From Kumtagia sp052180275 (GTDB lineage Bacteria > Pseudomonadota > Alphaproteobacteria > Rhizobiales > Rhizobiaceae): DNA of 64,000 bases. Positions 8,074 through 15,739 of this stretch are shown here, one piece after another. The position numbers and the translations under genes are program-made. A model generated the notes under the pieces. It searched no databases and had not been told where the DNA came from. It worked only from the letters and a program-made list of their open reading frames with translations. The stretch is from assembly GCF_052180275.1 (NCBI RefSeq), contig NZ_CP197465.1:2170001-2234000 (forward strand). The letters are read 5' to 3'. Numbering within the stretch: the first letter of the stretch is position 1; the number at the start of each line of letters is the position of its first letter.

Positions 8074-9708
8074 TCAGCCCGCCACTTCCGGGGCCGCCCA
8101 TTTGCGCAGGATGAGCGCCGTGCGCTCCTCGTTCAGGTCGACCATGCGCGCCAGGCGCTCCTGCGGCGCGGGTTTGAGCTTCTGGCGCAGATCGTCCAAC
8201 TGGGTCGCGCCGCCGCGGCCGGGCAGGGCGGTGACGGAGGCCTCGCCGTTTTCCGGATTGGGCAGCGAGCGCTGCACCTCATCGAAGGAGGGGCCGGCCA
8301 GCGCCGGGGCGGCTGCCGGTTTCTGCAAAGCGGCGACCATCGGGCGCAGGCCGAAGAAGGCGAGCAGGAACACCACCACGATGAAGGCGGAGGCGTTGAT
8401 CAAGGTGCCGACATGCTGGCCGACCTTGTCCATAATGCCGGGCATGGCGACCTCGCTGCCGTCGAGCCCGTCGATGAACTCGACCGCCGATACGTTCAGC
8501 TTGTCGCCGCGCGACTCGTCCAGCCCGGCCGCGGAGGCGACGACCTTCTGGATGTCGGCAATGCGCTCGGCGACCTTGTCCGGCGTCCCCCCTTCGCCGA
8601 GGATGGAAGCCAGCCGCTGCTGGTTGACGACGACGGCGATCGAGAGCTTCGTCAGCGTGTAGCCGTTGCTGGTGGTCGAGATGCGCTTGGAGTTCATCTC
8701 GTAATTGGTGGTTTCTTCCTTGCGCTCGCTCTGCTCGGAGGATTGCGGTCCGGCGGTTGGCGGCGCCTGCGTCTCGGGCAGGTTCTGGTCAACGGAGGTC
8801 GGCGTCGCCGAAGATTGCTGGTTGGTGTTCTCGTTGGAGCGCACGACCTGCACCGAGCGCTCGACGCGCGATTCCGGATCGAAGATCGTCTCTTCCGACT
8901 GGCGCATATCGGTGTTGACGTCGGCCTTGACGCTGGCGCGGAAATTGTCCGGGCCGAGATAGGGCGCCAGCGCGCGGCGGATATTGTCCTCGATCTGCAT
9001 CTCGACATTGCGCTCGACGCCGAGCGAGCGGCTGGCGCTGGAGTTGGCCGGATCGTCGCCGGCCGCCAGCAAGGTGCCGCTGGAGTCCAGCACCGTGACC
9101 CTCTCGACGCCCAGCCCCGGCACGGCGGCGGCGACGAGATAGCGGATGGCGCCGGCGCTCTTGGCGGCGTCGAGGTCGGTGGCGCGGATGACGACAGAGG
9201 CCGACGGTTGCTGCTCGTCGCGGCGGAAGGAGGCGCGCTCCGACATGACGAGGTGGACGCGCGCGGCCTTGATGCCGTTGATCGACTGGATGGTGCGGGC
9301 GATCTCGCCCTCCAGTGCGCGCACCCGCGTCACCTGCTGCATGAACGAGGTGAGGCCAAGCGAACCGACATTGTCGAACAATTCGTAGCCTGCGTTGGCG
9401 CTGGTCGGCAGGCCTTTTTCGGCGAGCAGCATGCGCGCCGCAGCGGTTTTGCCGGCAGGCACGAGCACCGTGGTGCCATCGGAAGCGACGTCGAAACCGA
9501 TGCCGGCCTCACCGAGCACCAGGCCGATCTGGTTCACGTCCGCGCGTTCGAGCCCGACATAGAGCGTCTCATAGGTGGGACGGTTGAGATAGATCGAAGC
9601 GACGCCGAGCACGGCGAGCACCAGCAGAGTCACGCCGGCCATGATGGCGAGGCGGCGCTGTCCGAAACCCTGCAGATTGGCGACGATCTTCTGGATTTGC
9701 TCCGGCAC
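8074..9708 (-). CDS. fliF: Flagellar MS-ring protein FliF
   Basis: Forms the inner-membrane MS ring on which the rotor and export gate are built. The 544-residue protein has a first membrane helix (about 20-42, AIMAGVTLLVLAVLGVASIY). The ring-building domains follow (YscJ/FliF part with GYELFDNVGSLGLTSFMQQV and LEGEIARTIQSINGIKAARV), then a Ser/Thr/Gln-rich loop (about 300-345), a second membrane helix (about 430-455, SAFIVVVFLLAFFG) and a FliG-binding tail ending RMVDLNEERTALILRKW. The start at 9708 has no close alternative. In this genome fliF follows the flagellin genes rather than sitting next to visN. Confidence 0.96.
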   Translation of the reverse strand: MPEQIQKIVANLQGFGQRRLAIMAGVTLLVLAVLGVASIYLNRPTYETLYVGLERADVNQIGLVLGEAGIGFDVASDGTTVLVPAGKTAAARMLLAEKGLPTSANAGYELFDNVGSLGLTSFMQQVTRVRALEGEIARTIQSINGIKAARVHLVMSERASFRRDEQQPSASVVIRATDLDAAKSAGAIRYLVAAAVPGLGVERVTVLDSSGTLLAAGDDPANSSASRSLGVERNVEMQIEDNIRRALAPYLGPDNFRASVKADVNTDMRQSEETIFDPESRVERSVQVVRSNENTNQQSSATPTSVDQNLPETQAPPTAGPQSSEQSERKEETTNYEMNSKRISTTSNGYTLTKLSIAVVVNQQRLASILGEGGTPDKVAERIADIQKVVASAAGLDESRGDKLNVSAVEFIDGLDGSEVAMPGIMDKVGQHVGTLINASAFIVVVFLLAFFGLRPMVAALQKPAAAPALAGPSFDEVQRSLPNPENGEASVTALPGRGGATQLDDLRQKLKPAPQERLARMVDLNEERTALILRKWAAPEVAG

Positions 9709-9770
9709 GGCTCACGCTCCACACGGCTTTCCGAGACAGGCTAGACTTTGAAGCTTGTGCGAAAATGAAA

Positions 9771-9799
9771 TCGGGCCGCGCTGGGGGAGCGCGGCCCGA
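9771..9799 (-). terminator. Rho-independent terminator of flagellin gene 3
   Basis: A perfect 12-bp inverted repeat (TCGGGCCGCGCT / AGCGCGGCCCGA) with a 5-nt loop lies 24 bp after the flagellin stop at 9824. On the minus strand it is followed by ATTTCATTTT. Near-identical hairpins follow the other two flagellin genes. Confidence 0.8.
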
Positions 9800-9823
9800 T
9801 AATCGTGCTGCCTTGCCTCGATC

Positions 9824-10834
9824 CTATCCGTTCTGGAAGAGCGAGAGCACGCGCTGGGCATTGGTGTTGGCGATGGACAGCGCCTGGACGCCGAGCTGCT
9901 GCTGGACCTGGAGGGCCTGGAGCCTCGTCGATTCCTTGTTCATGTCGGCGTCGACGAGTTGGCCGACGCCACGCTCGATGGAATCCATCAGGCTGGTGGT
10001 GAAGGCCTTCTGCTGGTCGATCTGCTTCTTGGCGGCGCCGAGCATGACGGCGCCGTCCTGCATCTCGGCGAGGCTCTTGTCGACCACCCTGATCATCTGG
10101 GCGATCTGCGCATCGCTGAAGCCGACGACGGTCAGCGTCGCGACGGCATAGCCGTCGGTAGCCGCCGGCGCCGCGCCGGGCGTGGTGGGGTTGACGGCGG
10201 TGTTGGTGCGGATGCCGGTCGTGCCGAGGCGCAGGCCTTCAAGAATGCCCTTGTTGACCTGGTTGCTGGCGGACGCGCCGGAATCGTAGAGCTTTATGTT
10301 CTGGACCTTGATCTTGATCGTTCCCAGCGTGACGTTGCCGGCGGCGTCGCGATTGAAGGCCGAGACGATCTGCGCGTCGTTGTGGACACCCGCGGCCGAG
10401 TGGCCGTTGGCGACGGTCGAGGCGACCGACAGCCAGTTGGCGCCGGAGAAGGTCGCGGCGTCGGCGTAGCTTTTCAGCTGGGACTGGAGCGTGGTGATTT
10501 CGGCCTGGATCTTTTCCTTGTCGGCCGGGGTCGCACCCGTTGCCGCCACGACCTTGACCTTGATATCGTTGACGAGGTCGATGGCTTTGTTCATCGCGGT
10601 ATAGGCCGTGTCGACCTTGGAGGCGCCGAGTCCCAGCGCATCCTGCACCGTCGACATCGCGTTCTTGTCGGAGCGCATCGTCGTGGCGATCGACCAGTAG
10701 GCGGCGTTGTCGGTGGCGTCGGCGACGCGGTAACCGGTCGAAATCCTCGACTGCACCTGGTCCAGCGCCTTGTTGGTGACGGTGAGGCTTTGCAACGCGG
10801 TCATCGCCGCTGCGTTCGTCATGATGCTGGACAC
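9824..10834 (-). CDS. fla: Flagellin, paralogue 3 (divergent)
   Basis: Filament subunit exported through the flagellar channel. The N-terminal D0/D1 part (about 1-140) carries SIMTNAAAMTALQSLTVTNK and ISTGYRVADATDNAAYWSIA. The C-terminal D0/D1 part carries ESTRLQALQVQQQLGVQALS. The central domain is short, as in rhizobial flagellins of about 330-340 residues. There is no ATG: GTG at 10832-10834 gives MSSIMTN, aligning with the MASIMTN start of the paralogues; GTG at 10841-10843 would add three residues and has AGGA four bases upstream. It is clearly less similar to the two neighbours than they are to each other, so it may be a minor filament subunit. Confidence 0.93.
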   Translation of the reverse strand: MSSIMTNAAAMTALQSLTVTNKALDQVQSRISTGYRVADATDNAAYWSIATTMRSDKNAMSTVQDALGLGASKVDTAYTAMNKAIDLVNDIKVKVVAATGATPADKEKIQAEITTLQSQLKSYADAATFSGANWLSVASTVANGHSAAGVHNDAQIVSAFNRDAAGNVTLGTIKIKVQNIKLYDSGASASNQVNKGILEGLRLGTTGIRTNTAVNPTTPGAAPAATDGYAVATLTVVGFSDAQIAQMIRVVDKSLAEMQDGAVMLGAAKKQIDQQKAFTTSLMDSIERGVGQLVDADMNKESTRLQALQVQQQLGVQALSIANTNAQRVLSLFQNG

Positions 10835-10925
10835 GCGACCCACCCTATCCTGATACGGACCCGACCCGCCGAATCACGCGATAATCGCGCATCAGGCGGT
10901 TTCCCGTAAGCCTTGATTAACCACG

Positions 10926-10946
10926 ATTATAGCGCACATGGTTAAC
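10926..10946 (-). promoter_or_regulatory. Candidate promoter of flagellin gene 3
   Basis: On the minus strand GTTAACC (10940-10946) is followed after 8 bp by TATAAT (10926-10931), about 90 bp before the start codon. The same GTTAACC box followed by a TTAT-type element stands in front of the other two flagellin genes. Function is inferred from this conservation. Confidence 0.45.
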
Positions 10947-11018
10947 GTCGTCTTAAGGATGGTTACCAGGCCAGTGGATTGAGCGGGAATTTAGGTCGCG
11001 GCGGTTGTGCGAAAAGTA

Positions 11019-11050
11019 ACGGGCCGCGCTTCGAAAGAAGCGCAGCCCGT
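11019..11050 (-). terminator. Terminator of flagellin gene 2
   Basis: Inverted repeat ACGGGCCGCGCTTC / GAAGCGCAGCCCGT with a 4-nt loop (one mismatch in 14), 28 bp after the flagellin stop at 11079. On the minus strand it runs into TACTTTTC. It is homologous to the hairpins at 9771 and 12339. Confidence 0.7.
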
Positions 11051-11078
11051 CGGTTCAAGAAGTTCGATGAGGCGGATT

Positions 11079-12074
11079 TTAGCCGCGGAAGAGCGACAGG
11101 ATCGACTGCGAGTTGCCGTTGGCGATCGACAGCGCCTGGATGCCGAGCTGCTGCTGAACCTGGAGGGCCTGGAGCCTCGTCGATTCTTTATTCATGTCGG
11201 CATCGACGAGCTGGCCGATGCCGCGGTCGATCGAGTCCATCATGCTCGAGGTAAACGTCTTCTGCAGGTCGACGCGGGTCTTGGCAGCGCCGAGATTGGT
11301 CGCGGCGGTGGTCATTTCCTTGAGGGCTGCTTCCGTCACCGTCAGCATCTGGCCGATCTGGGCGTCGCTATGGCCTTTCACCGACAGGGAAGACACGGTG
11401 TAGGTGTCGCCCGCGGCCGGAACGGCACCGCCGGTCGGAACCTGGGCGGCCGCGTTGCGGGCGCCGGTGGTGCCGAGGCGGGTCGCGTCGAGGATGCCGT
11501 CGTTCAGGCCGGTCGCCGTGGCGAAGGCGTCGTAGAGCTTGATGTCCTGGACCTTGACGTCGATGGTCGAGAGCGTAACCGTGCCGGCCGCGTCGCGATT
11601 GAAGGACGCGACGATCTTGACGTCGTTGAAGCTGCCGGCCGTGGTGTGGCCGGACGTGGTGTCGACCGACAGCCAGTTGGCGCCGGAGAAGGTGGCGGCG
11701 TCGGCATAGCTCTTTATCTGGCCCTGCAAGGCCTTGATCTCGATGTCGTATTTTTCCTTGTCGGCTGACGAGGCGCCATTGGCGGCGACCAGCTTGACCT
11801 TGATGTCGTTGACCAGTTCGATCGCCTTGTTCATGCCGGTGTAGGCGGTGTCGATCTTGGAGGCGCCGAGGCCGAGCGCATCCTGGACGGTCGAAAGCGC
11901 CCGGTTGTCCGAGCGCATCGTCGTAGCGATCGACCAGTAGGCGGCGTTGTCGGCAGCCTCGGCGACGCGGAAGCCGGTCGAGATGCGGCCCTGGGTGACT
12001 TCGAGGTTCTTGTTGGTGGCGTTGAGTGTCTGCAACGCGGTCATTGCCGCGGCGTTGGTCATGATGCTGGCCAT
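11079..12074 (-). CDS. fla: Flagellin, paralogue 2
   Basis: Filament subunit of 331 residues. It starts MASIMTNAAAMTALQTLNAT and shows the conserved ISTGFRVAEAADNAAYWSIA segment; the C-terminus is STRLQALQVQQQLGIQALS followed by IANGNSQSILSLFRG. It is very similar to the flagellin at 12405 along its whole length; differences cluster in the central surface-exposed part (about 150-235). It has its own conserved 5' leader and terminator, so it is probably monocistronic. A tandem duplication is the simplest origin of this pair. Confidence 0.96.
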   Translation of the reverse strand: MASIMTNAAAMTALQTLNATNKNLEVTQGRISTGFRVAEAADNAAYWSIATTMRSDNRALSTVQDALGLGASKIDTAYTGMNKAIELVNDIKVKLVAANGASSADKEKYDIEIKALQGQIKSYADAATFSGANWLSVDTTSGHTTAGSFNDVKIVASFNRDAAGTVTLSTIDVKVQDIKLYDAFATATGLNDGILDATRLGTTGARNAAAQVPTGGAVPAAGDTYTVSSLSVKGHSDAQIGQMLTVTEAALKEMTTAATNLGAAKTRVDLQKTFTSSMMDSIDRGIGQLVDADMNKESTRLQALQVQQQLGIQALSIANGNSQSILSLFRG

Positions 12075-12235
12075 GGATACTCACCTTACGGGAAAGCAGT
12101 ACAAATCGGCATGCCGGGTCAACCGGTATGGCGGTGCGGCATCATGCCCGTGATCGTGTCCTGACGATCAATCCGCCATTCTTGAGCGGACTATGGCAGG
12201 GACACGCTACTAAACGCATAAGCGTTATGGTTAAC
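12075..12235 (-). promoter_or_regulatory. Promoter and conserved 5' leader of flagellin gene 2
   Basis: The first ~90 bp upstream of the start (12075-12165) closely match the leader of the neighbouring flagellin gene, including an ACCGGT-centred segment and GGCATGATGCCGCACCG. Further upstream GTTAACC (12229-12235) is followed after 6 bp by TTATGC (12217-12222). Together with the terminator at 12339 this accounts for the gap 12075-12404; I see no gene in it. The leader could be the target of a post-transcriptional regulator such as FlbT, which binds flagellin mRNA leaders in Caulobacter; that is inference. Confidence 0.5.
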
Positions 12236-12338
12236 CAACGGTAAAATGCTTGTTTTTGCGGCAGGAACCGGCGGGTCAGGCGGTCTGGGCAATCTCGATG
12301 CGTCTCGCCGGACGTGACGCGCCGCTTGGAAAAATGAA

Positions 12339-12370
12339 GCGGGCCGCGCTTCCCCCGAAGCACGGCCCGC
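12339..12370 (-). terminator. Terminator of flagellin gene 1
   Basis: Inverted repeat GCGGGCCGCGCTTC / GAAGCACGGCCCGC with a 4-nt loop. It is followed on the minus strand by TTCATTTTT, 34 bp after the flagellin stop at 12405. Confidence 0.75.
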
Positions 12371-12404
12371 CGAAAATGCTGCCTGAGCGGTCAGTCTTCT
12401 TCGT

Positions 12405-13391
12405 TTAGCGGAAGAGCGACAGGATCGACTGCGAGTTGCCGTTGGCGATCGACAGCGCCTGGATGCCGAGCTGCTGCTGGACCTGGAGTGCCTGCAGGCG
12501 GGTCGATTCCTTGTTCATGTCGGCGTCGACGAGCTGGCCGATGCCGCGGTCGATCGAGTCCATCATGCTTGCGGTGAACGTCTTCTGCAGGTCGACGCGG
12601 GTCTTGGAGGCGCCGAGATTGGTCGCGGCGGTGGTCATTTCCTTGAGTGCTGCTTCCGTCACCGTCAGCATCTTGGTGATCTGGGCGTCGCTGAAGCCCT
12701 TCACCGAGAGCGTCGAGACTGTATAGGTGTCGGTCGCGGCGTCGGTGCCGGGGACGACCACGCCGGGAGCGGCCTGGCGGGCGCCGGTGGTGCCGAGGCG
12801 CACGGCGTCGAGGATGCCGTCGGTGGTGCCGTCGGTCGAGCCGGCGTCATAGAGCTTGATGTTCTGGACCTTCACGTCGATGGTCGAGAGCGATGCCGTA
12901 CCGGCGGCGTTGCGGTTGAACGACGCGACGATCTTGACGTCGTCGAAGGTGCCGGCGGCGGTGTGGCCGGTCGTGGTGTCCGTCGACAGCCAGTTGGCGC
13001 CGGAGAAGGTGGCGGCGTCTGCATAGCTCTTGATCTGGCCCTGCAGGGCCTTGATCTCGATGTCGTATTTTTCCTTGTCGGCAGCCGAGGCGCCGTTGGC
13101 GGCCACCAGCTTCACCTTGATGTCGTTGACCAGCTCGATCGCCTTGTTCATGCCGGTATAGGCGGTGTCGATCTTGGAGGCGCCCAGACCAAGTGCGTCC
13201 TGGACGGTTGAAAGCGCCTTGTTGTCCGAACGCATCGTCGTGGCGATCGACCAGTAGGCGGCGTTGTCGGAGGCTTCAGCGACGCGGAAGCCGGTCGAGA
13301 TGCGGCTCTGCGTGACTTCGAGGTTCTTGTTGGTTGCGTTGAGGTTCTGCAACGCGACCATTGCGGACGCGTTCGTCATGATACTGGCCAT
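12405..13391 (-). CDS. fla: Flagellin, paralogue 1
   Basis: Filament subunit of 328 residues. It starts MASIMTNASAMVALQNLNAT and contains ISTGFRVAEASDNAAYWSIA; the end is STRLQALQVQQQLGIQALS followed by IANGNSQSILSLFR. It is nearly the same as paralogue 2 apart from the central region. It is first in the array after the IS element that now separates it from fliP. A conserved leader and a GTTAACC promoter box precede it, so its expression should not depend on read-through from fliP. Confidence 0.96.
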   Translation of the reverse strand: MASIMTNASAMVALQNLNATNKNLEVTQSRISTGFRVAEASDNAAYWSIATTMRSDNKALSTVQDALGLGASKIDTAYTGMNKAIELVNDIKVKLVAANGASAADKEKYDIEIKALQGQIKSYADAATFSGANWLSTDTTTGHTAAGTFDDVKIVASFNRNAAGTASLSTIDVKVQNIKLYDAGSTDGTTDGILDAVRLGTTGARQAAPGVVVPGTDAATDTYTVSTLSVKGFSDAQITKMLTVTEAALKEMTTAATNLGASKTRVDLQKTFTASMMDSIDRGIGQLVDADMNKESTRLQALQVQQQLGIQALSIANGNSQSILSLFR

Positions 13392-13545
13392 GGATACTCA
13401 CCATACTGAAAGCAGTACTAACAGGCATACCGGATCGACCGGTATGACGGTGCGGCATCATGCCCATGACCCAAAGATCACCCCCGCCATTCGAGTGAGA
13501 CCATCGCAGCGACTCGCTACCAAACGGATAAATGAATAGGTTAAC
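13392..13545 (-). promoter_or_regulatory. Promoter and conserved 5' leader of flagellin gene 1
   Basis: The leader 13392-13485 is strongly similar to that of flagellin gene 2. GTTAACC (13539-13545) is followed after 7 bp by TTATCC (13526-13531) and then CGTTTGGTAGCG, matching CGTTTAGTAGCG at the same place in the other gene. The IS element begins only 63 bp further upstream and leaves this promoter intact. Confidence 0.5.
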
Positions 13546-13605
13546 GAAAGTTGTATGGCGATGAAAACGCCTCTTGGGCACCGAAACCCGTGTCGTGGTT
13601 ACGAA

Positions 13606-14217
13606 TTAGGCTGTGTGGACGAATTTGATCAAGCATAGTCCAGCAGCGAAGCTGACGATTGATCGATAGTTTCGTTCGGTTTTCTCACATCGCAGGGCGA
13701 CACGCTTGAAGCGTTTGACGAGGCCGATGCCCTGTTCGATACGGGCTCGGGCCTTGTAGAGCACCTTGGCGAAGTAGGCGGGCCTGTCCTTCTCGTTGCT
13801 CTTGTGCGGGATGACCGGGGCTATGCCTCTGGCTCTCGCGGCGGCGCGGTTGGCTTTGCTGGAGTATCCCTTGTCGCCAATGGCGGCGCGCGGCGTGATG
13901 TCCGGTCCGATGCCGAGCAGGATCGGAAAATGAGGTGCGTCAGCCTTCTCGCCTCCGGTCAGGTCGAAACCGATCATGGCTCCCGATGCATCTGATTTGG
14001 CATGGATTTTCGTCGTGAACCCGCCTCTGGAACGACCGAGCGCCTGACCTTCCTGCCCCCCTTTGCGCCGGCCGCCGAGACATGGGCGCGCACCACGGTG
14101 GAATCGAACATCTGGATGAGATGCGCCGATGCGCTCATCGAAGCCAGCGTGTCGAAGAAGGCCTCGAACACGCCCGCCTTGCTCAACCGGTCGAAGCGTT
14201 TCCACACCGAGTTCCAA
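13606..14217 (-). CDS. IS5-family transposase, second frame (OrfB)
   Basis: C-terminal part of the DDE transposase: GRSRGGFTTKIHAKSDASG, the second Asp region ITPRAAIGDKGYSSKANR and the Glu region KARARIEQGIGLVKRFKR. It is expected to be made as a fusion with OrfA by ribosomal frameshifting at AAAGGGGGG (minus strand, 14056-14064) inside the overlap. The useful part of this frame therefore starts near 14060; the listed ATG is only the frame's first start. Its TAA stop is completed by the target-site bases outside the IS. Confidence 0.85.
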   Translation of the reverse strand: MELGVETLRPVEQGGRVRGLLRHAGFDERIGASHPDVRFHRGARPCLGGRRKGGQEGQALGRSRGGFTTKIHAKSDASGAMIGFDLTGGEKADAPHFPILLGIGPDITPRAAIGDKGYSSKANRAAARARGIAPVIPHKSNEKDRPAYFAKVLYKARARIEQGIGLVKRFKRVALRCEKTERNYRSIVSFAAGLCLIKFVHTA

Positions 14218-14485
14218 TGGCCGAACCGATCCGGCAGCGCCCGCCAGCGCACGTTCTCAAGCGTGAAGAAGTGTATCGCCTCCAGGAAAAGCCGGTCGTT
14301 CGACGCCGTGCGTCCACGCCGCGGCAGGCAGGCCCGAAATACTTCCAACGTGTGATCCCAATCTGCTTCGTCCATCCGCGTTGACATGGTTTCCGATCTC
14401 CGAATCAATCGGAAACTCATGAATCACAACCGCTTCAACCGAGGAATCCTCAAACTTCAACACGCCGCAATTCGTCCACACGGCC
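13609..14485 (-). mobile_element. Insertion sequence of the IS5 family (IS427-like), 877 bp
   Basis: The ends form an inverted repeat: GGCTGTGTGGACGAATT on the left and, read inward from the right, GGCCGTGTGGACGAATT. A 2-bp TA is duplicated at 13607-13608 and 14486-14487, the usual target for this group. Two overlapping frames encode the DDE transposase. The element lies in the stop codon of fliP: the T and A of the stop are the target site and the third base is now supplied by the element. Both ends and both frames look intact, so the insertion may be recent. Confidence 0.88.
13974..14420 (-). CDS. IS5-family transposase, first frame (OrfA)
   Basis: N-terminal part of the transposase, with the IS5-typical RLFLEAIHFFTLENVRWRAL and GHWNSVWKRFDRLSKAG and the first catalytic Asp in IQMFDSTVVRAH. 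A better start may be the Met at 14387 (MSTRMDEADWDHTLE), since the first eleven residues are not typical. The frame passes over the A3G6 slippery run at 14056-14064, where shifting would join it to OrfB. Confidence 0.85.
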   Translation of the reverse strand: MSFRLIRRSETMSTRMDEADWDHTLEVFRACLPRRGRTASNDRLFLEAIHFFTLENVRWRALPDRFGHWNSVWKRFDRLSKAGVFEAFFDTLASMSASAHLIQMFDSTVVRAHVSAAGAKGGRKVRRSVVPEAGSRRKSMPNQMHREP

Positions 14486-15216
14486 TAGGTAAACGACCTG
14501 ACGAGGCTGCCGACCAGCAGATTCCATCCGTCGATCAGCACGAAAAACAGGAGCTTGAAGGGCAGCGAGATCACCGTTGGCGGCAGCATCATCATGCCCA
14601 TCGCCATGGTGATGGTGGCGACGATCAGGTCGATGACCAGGAAAGGCAGGACGATGAGGAAGCCGATCTCGAAGCCGCGGCGGATCTCGGAGATCATGAA
14701 GGCGGGGACCAGGATGCGCAGGTCGACATTCTCCCTCGACACCGTCTGCCCGCGCTCGCGGGCGAGGTCGGCGAACAGGTCGAAATCCTTGTCACGGACG
14801 TTGCGGACCATGAAGTCGCGGAACGGGTCGGAGATGCGTTCCAGCGCCACCGTCTCGTCGATCTGGTTGGCCATCAGCGGCCTGACACCGTTGTTCCATG
14901 CCTGGTCGAAGGTCGGGGCCATGACATAGAAGGTCATGAACAGCGACAGGCTGATGAGGATCAGGTTGGCGGGCGTCGTCTGCAAGCCGATGCCGGCGCG
15001 CAGGATGGAAAAGGCGATGACGAAGCGGGTGAAGCTGGTCGCCATGATCAGCAGGCCCGGCGCGATCGACAGCACCGTGACCAGGCCGAACATCTGGATG
15101 ATGTAGCCGATGGTCGTACCGTCGGCCTGGCCTATGGCGCCGAGGTCGATCTGCTGGGCGCCGGCCACGCCGGTCGCGGCGGCCAGCACGGCGAATGTGA
15201 GGAGAAGACGTTTCAT
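14485..15216 (-). CDS. fliP: Flagellar export-gate protein FliP
   Basis: Core channel subunit of the flagellar type III export gate in the inner membrane. The 243-residue protein has a cleavable signal (MKRLLLTFAVLAAATGVAGA) and four predicted helices. Typical segments are TSFTRFVIAFSILRAGIGLQ, RILVPAFMISEIRRGFEIGF and PFKLLFFVLIDGWNLLVGSL. The start overlaps the fliL stop by 4 bp. An IS element has inserted in its stop codon, changing TAA to TAG without altering the protein. It is the last gene of the flgB-to-fliP operon. Confidence 0.96.
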   Translation of the reverse strand: MKRLLLTFAVLAAATGVAGAQQIDLGAIGQADGTTIGYIIQMFGLVTVLSIAPGLLIMATSFTRFVIAFSILRAGIGLQTTPANLILISLSLFMTFYVMAPTFDQAWNNGVRPLMANQIDETVALERISDPFRDFMVRNVRDKDFDLFADLARERGQTVSRENVDLRILVPAFMISEIRRGFEIGFLIVLPFLVIDLIVATITMAMGMMMLPPTVISLPFKLLFFVLIDGWNLLVGSLVRSFT

Positions 15217-15728
15217 TCGAACAACAGCGTCCTGATCAGAACCTGCTTGACGTGGCCGTCGCTGCGGATACGGGCGCGCTCCTCAAGATCGGACTTGAGA
15301 TGCTGGTAGCCGCTGGCACCCTCGATCTGGTGCAGCTTGAGCGTCCGCATATAGGCGAACAGATCCTGGTGGATCGCCTCGATCATGTCGGAGGACTGGG
15401 CCGCGTCGAGCAGCAGTGTCAGCTCCATGCGGACCCAGACGCGGCTCGGGGCCGCGAGATTGGTGGTCATCGGCGCCAGCGAGACCAGTAGCGGATCGGC
15501 TTCGGTCTCCTCGCCATGACCGCCAGCCGCCGCGGCCGGCGCGCCATGATCCTGGGCGGGCGCATGCGCAGTCTCGGCCACTCCCTCTTGGGAGCTTTCC
15601 TTGCCGAGATAACCACCGGCGAACCAGCCACCGCCGACCGCCGCCGCCGTCACCACCAGCAGTACGGCGAGTTGCAGGATCAGGGATGGTCCCTTGATTG
15701 GCGCGGCGGTCTGGTCGGTGATGGCCAT
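15213..15728 (-). CDS. fliL: Flagellar basal-body protein FliL
   Basis: Single-pass inner-membrane protein next to the stators. The 171-residue protein has a membrane helix at about 17-42 (LILQLAVLLVVTAAAVGGGW) and a Gly/Ala/Glu-rich linker. The periplasmic FliL domain has LVSLAPMTTNLAAPSRVWVR, MIEAIHQDLFAYMRTLKLHQ and the typical end RSDGHVKQVLIRTLLFE. It lies 11 bp after flgH and overlaps fliP by 4 bp. Confidence 0.94.
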   Translation of the reverse strand: MAITDQTAAPIKGPSLILQLAVLLVVTAAAVGGGWFAGGYLGKESSQEGVAETAHAPAQDHGAPAAAAGGHGEETEADPLLVSLAPMTTNLAAPSRVWVRMELTLLLDAAQSSDMIEAIHQDLFAYMRTLKLHQIEGASGYQHLKSDLEERARIRSDGHVKQVLIRTLLFE

Positions 15729-15739
15729 GGCCGCCCCCG

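Noticed and set aside
13606..14420. Two overlapping transposase frames as a decayed gene
   Set aside because: The AAAGGGGGG slippery run in the overlap and intact ends fit the programmed-frameshift organisation of this IS group, so it is treated as an intact element.
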